A stretch of DNA of 64,000 nt from assembly GCA_910577785.1 (NCBI GenBank), contig CAJTNT010000015.1, positions 1-64,000 of the forward strand. The letters run 5' to 3'. Under the pieces are notes generated by a model, which saw only the letters and a program-made list of their open reading frames with translations, made no database searches and was not told the DNA's origin. Below are positions 61,264-64,000 of the stretch, piece by piece (positions within the stretch are counted from its first letter, which is position 1; each line of letters starts with the position of its first letter). A program made the position numbers and the translations under genes. The stretch is from an uncultured Lachnospiraceae bacterium (GTDB lineage: Bacteria; Bacillota; Clostridia; Lachnospirales; Lachnospiraceae).

Positions 61264-64000
61264 ATGAAAAGAACATTGACAGTGCTGCTTACAGCCTGCC
61301 TGATTTTCCAGTCTTGGGCAGGCGCCGCAACGCCAGTGCATGGGGCATCGTATCTGGCACAGCAGGATTCGGAAAATGATGAGCCAGGCGCCGTGGGCAC
61401 AGATGCCTCAGAAAACGATGGGCTGGACAATTTTGATACAGACAGTTCAGAAGACAACGGGCCAGACGCCTCAGGCATAGGTGGTTCAGAAACCGATGGG
61501 GCAGATATCGGTGGTACAGATGAAGGAAATGCAGATGCCCAGGAATCAGGGGTCTTTGCGGCAGAGGAAGGCACGGACACGGAAGCGGAGAGCGCTTTGG
61601 AAGTGGAAGTCCGCAAGTCGGAGAAATTCCCGTTCCAAGGTTCTGTAAAGGTGCAGGTACGCGGCGGGCAGGCAGCGGATGCGCAGCAGGATCTGGAATT
61701 TGGTGAAGACAGCGCGAAGACAGCAAGGTTTGTGCTCGCGCCAGGGAATTATACGCTCTCCATACAGGCAAAGGGGTTTGCAGAGTATACACAGGCCGTT
61801 TCTGTGATGGAAGACAGCGTAAGCAAGCTGCGGGTCAGCACAGAGAGGACACAGCTGGAACAGCAGGTGTATGGATGGCTCCGCCCAGGCGATGCAGACG
61901 GCGATGGGCAGATTGGGCAGGCAGATACACAGGCTGTTCTTCATGCCGTCCGCAGGGGCCAGCAGGCGGCAGAATGTGACTTTAATGGCGATGGGCGTAC
62001 CGATCTTGCGGACTTGCAGATTGTAGTCCAAAGCCTGGATGAGAAGCAGGACGCTATCGTGGAGGTACAGAAAAATATCCGTGTGCAGCAGGCACAGACA
62101 GTGGAAGGGACTACAATAGAAGGGAATATGGAAGACCTTCTGAACAATACAGGCAGCGTGGGCCTTAAGCCCGCAAATCCAGAGGCAGAAATTTCCCCGC
62201 AAAACCCGGTAGGGCTGGAATTTGCCCTGGCGGCCGATGACGCAGAACTGGCGGATATCCCTATAGTGGGCGGGATGACCATATTTGCCCCGCTGGATGT
62301 TGAGGCAGGAGAAGATATTTCCAGCGCCATCACGGATGGGGCTGCTACCGTGGTCTACGTAGATGAGACGGGAAGCGACCAGGAGCTGCAGGTGCCTTTG
62401 AGTGTCCCAGAGACGCAGGCTTATGCCATGGAGAATCTCCGCAGGGATGTGAAGGCAGCAGCCATATCCCCGAGCGTGAAGGTAGAGCCAGACGGCTCGC
62501 TGGTGCTTGACTTTGGCACGCAGATTGCCGTGAAGCGGGTAACGATTAAGATTACGGGCACCAAGAAGACGGAACCGTTGGTGAATATTGCCAAGGTAGA
62601 GTTTGTCAATGACATGGAGAACAGGATCCCGGCGCCGCAGCTGGATATCCCGACGCTGAATGCGCTGGTGTCCGGCAATAAGTCGCTGACAGCCTCCTGG
62701 AACGCGCAGGTCAATGTGACCGGCTATGAAGTCTATGTCTGCGGGCCGGTGAAGGGCTCGTCGGCAAATGAGACGCAGATTATCCCGGTATCTGGCACAC
62801 AGTATGCCATTGGCAATATCAATGACAAGAACCTGCAGAATTTCAAGACTTATACCGTGAAGGTGCGCTCTGTCAATGGCGAGTGGCGCAGCCCCTGGTC
62901 CAATGAGCAGGTTGGGGAGCCGAAGCCCCAGAAGCTGCCGGCGGCAGTGGACAATGTAACGGTAAAGGGCGGCTATCAGTCGCTTGCAGTGTCTTGGAAG
63001 GATATGGATGATTCCAATGGATATATGGTATATTATAAGAAAACCAGCGAGGCAGAAGATGCATTCCGCCCGGCGGTGGAAGGCTTCCAGGAGACGAAGG
63101 AAGGCACAGGCCGGATTAATGGGACCAGCTATACGATTAGCGGGCTGGAAGACAATACAGAATATATGCTTTATGTCAAAGGATGGAATGAGCTTGGATG
63201 GGGCAGCCCTTCCCTGCGTGCTACGGCCAGCACAACGGATACGGCATTGCCGCAGCTTCCGAATTACAAGCTCCTGAATACTTCCAATGGGCCAGGGAAG
63301 GTGACAAACCATATCACAGATGCCATTTATGGCGGGCATGGGGGCGCCCATATGGAAGGCAGCCCATTAGATGAGGCAGAAGGCACTAAGGCACGCAGCG
63401 CATGGGGGATTGTAGATGATAACTATGCCTCCTATTGGACCAAAACGGACTGGGATGATGGCGTGACCTATCCAGCGAATGACCGTGGGATGACGGTTAC
63501 CCTTGACCAGGATTACCAGATGAACTATATTACGTTTGCGGCGGCAAACCAGGCAGGGGCGCTCCAATATGCCAGGGTTGGCTATTGGAATTCTGAGAAT
63601 CCCAAGCAGGAGAAGATTGTAGGCTTACGCCTGCTGGGAAGGCAGGATGAGCATCAGAATCCATATTATATTATTAAGTTTGACGAAACCATAACCGCCA
63701 ATAAAATACATATCAGCCTTGGCAGGGGTTATGGGAATATTAAAATGATGGTGGGCGAGATCCATTTCCATAAATATGATTCCCTGGAGGATGACATTAT
63801 GGGGCTGTACATGGATGAGATGCATACCACCCTGCGGGAAGACGTGACAGAAGCCACGATAAAGGCTTTGGAAGACCGTCTGGAGACTGTGGACGAGGAA
63901 AGCGGGGAGAAGCATCCCCTTTATAAAGAGCTGAAGCTGGAGCTGAAGACAGCCAGGGAGATCCTGACCATCGGCCTGGATCCTTCCTTCGAGGTAGATA
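61264..64000 (+). CDS. Large secreted dockerin/FN3/F5-8C protein (3' end missing)
   Basis: At least 912 residues, open to the window end. It begins with a signal peptide (KRTLTVLLTACLIFQSWAG) and a Gly/Asp/Glu-rich linker. Residues about 210-265 resemble a type I dockerin: DADGDGQIG and DFNGDGRTDLADL are its two calcium loops. Two FN3 domains follow (about 458-550 and 560-660), then a discoidin/F5-8 type C carbohydrate-binding module (about 665-835). The start of a helical region (LREDVTEATIKALEDRLET) lies beyond. A catalytic domain, perhaps M60 or glycosidase, would lie further downstream; that is inference. The protein probably attaches to mucin or plant glycans at the cell surface. Confidence 0.85.
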   Translation, partial: MKRTLTVLLTACLIFQSWAGAATPVHGASYLAQQDSENDEPGAVGTDASENDGLDNFDTDSSEDNGPDASGIGGSETDGADIGGTDEGNADAQESGVFAAEEGTDTEAESALEVEVRKSEKFPFQGSVKVQVRGGQAADAQQDLEFGEDSAKTARFVLAPGNYTLSIQAKGFAEYTQAVSVMEDSVSKLRVSTERTQLEQQVYGWLRPGDADGDGQIGQADTQAVLHAVRRGQQAAECDFNGDGRTDLADLQIVVQSLDEKQDAIVEVQKNIRVQQAQTVEGTTIEGNMEDLLNNTGSVGLKPANPEAEISPQNPVGLEFALAADDAELADIPIVGGMTIFAPLDVEAGEDISSAITDGAATVVYVDETGSDQELQVPLSVPETQAYAMENLRRDVKAAAISPSVKVEPDGSLVLDFGTQIAVKRVTIKITGTKKTEPLVNIAKVEFVNDMENRIPAPQLDIPTLNALVSGNKSLTASWNAQVNVTGYEVYVCGPVKGSSANETQIIPVSGTQYAIGNINDKNLQNFKTYTVKVRSVNGEWRSPWSNEQVGEPKPQKLPAAVDNVTVKGGYQSLAVSWKDMDDSNGYMVYYKKTSEAEDAFRPAVEGFQETKEGTGRINGTSYTISGLEDNTEYMLYVKGWNELGWGSPSLRATASTTDTALPQLPNYKLLNTSNGPGKVTNHITDAIYGGHGGAHMEGSPLDEAEGTKARSAWGIVDDNYASYWTKTDWDDGVTYPANDRGMTVTLDQDYQMNYITFAAANQAGALQYARVGYWNSENPKQEKIVGLRLLGRQDEHQNPYYIIKFDETITANKIHISLGRGYGNIKMMVGEIHFHKYDSLEDDIMGLYMDEMHTTLREDVTEATIKALEDRLETVDEESGEKHPLYKELKLELKTAREILTIGLDPSFEVD

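Noticed and set aside
61546..63351. Long minus-strand open frame (601 codons)
   Set aside because: It lies fully inside the clear + strand surface protein and has the Cys/His/Arg/Ile composition typical of an antisense shadow, with no motif and no ribosome site.

Overview
The window looks like chromosomal DNA of an anaerobic, endospore-forming Firmicute of the class Clostridia, most likely a gut member of the Lachnospiraceae. Supporting this are the sporulation genes (gpr, spoIIP, ylbJ type), a trimeric electron-bifurcating [FeFe] hydrogenase, a class III ribonucleotide reductase, several class III CoA-transferase/acyl-CoA dehydrogenase/ETF genes, and large surface proteins with Ig-like, FN3, dockerin and F5/8C modules. 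Genus and species cannot be fixed by reading alone. No tRNA, rRNA, CRISPR array or intact insertion sequence was seen.

Region 1 (1-15.4 kb) is accessory and visibly AT-richer. It opens with the 3' part of an ABC exporter (ATPase and permease), a small unknown gene and an XRE repressor. Next comes a tight + strand cluster: a WYL-domain regulator, two dynamin-like GTPases, a tail-anchored coiled-coil protein, a small unknown protein, a 1164-residue HerA/FtsK-like ATPase with a Ser/Thr/His-rich insert, a PD-(D/E)xK nuclease related to PoNe toxins, and a PoNi-type (DUF1911-like) immunity protein. This is the best candidate in the window for an undescribed system, plausibly anti-phage or inter-bacterial conflict. 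It is followed by a broken yoeB toxin fragment, a truncated-looking ORF and an Uma2-family nuclease gene.

Region 2 (15.7-26.8 kb) holds inorganic pyrophosphatase, a repeat-rich coiled-coil protein whose last repeats have been cut off by a one-base deletion, and a secreted DUF4886/Ig-like/FN3 protein. It continues with the hydrogenase operon hydCBA behind a structured leader, an MBL-fold hydrolase and a nitroreductase. A 45-bp promoter element is shared by the pyrophosphatase and the secreted-protein genes.

Region 3 (27.1-36.3 kb) is a catabolic cluster next to a divergent MerR-type regulator: an EamA exporter, a BrnQ-like amino-acid symporter, a class III CoA-transferase, two paralogous beta-aminoacyl-CoA ammonia-lyase-like hotdog proteins, acyl-CoA dehydrogenase, EtfB and EtfA. 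Together they suggest uptake of a beta-amino acid, CoA activation, deamination to an enoyl-CoA and reduction to the saturated acyl-CoA. The two lyase paralogues look complementary, each lacking a motif the other keeps.

Region 4 (36.3-61.1 kb) is ordinary core chromosome: lipase-like hydrolase, yicC-gmk-rpoZ-rimO-pgsA-cinA-rsmD-coaD, a coiled-coil protein, ylbJ, pepD, an M23 peptidase, rsuA-type pseudouridine synthase, degV, a HAD phosphatase, ygiQ, an RluA-family synthase, a GNAT, nrdDG, rpsT, gpr, spoIIP and corA. Region 5 (61.2 kb to the end) is the 5' part of a large secreted dockerin/FN3/F5-8C protein that runs off the window.
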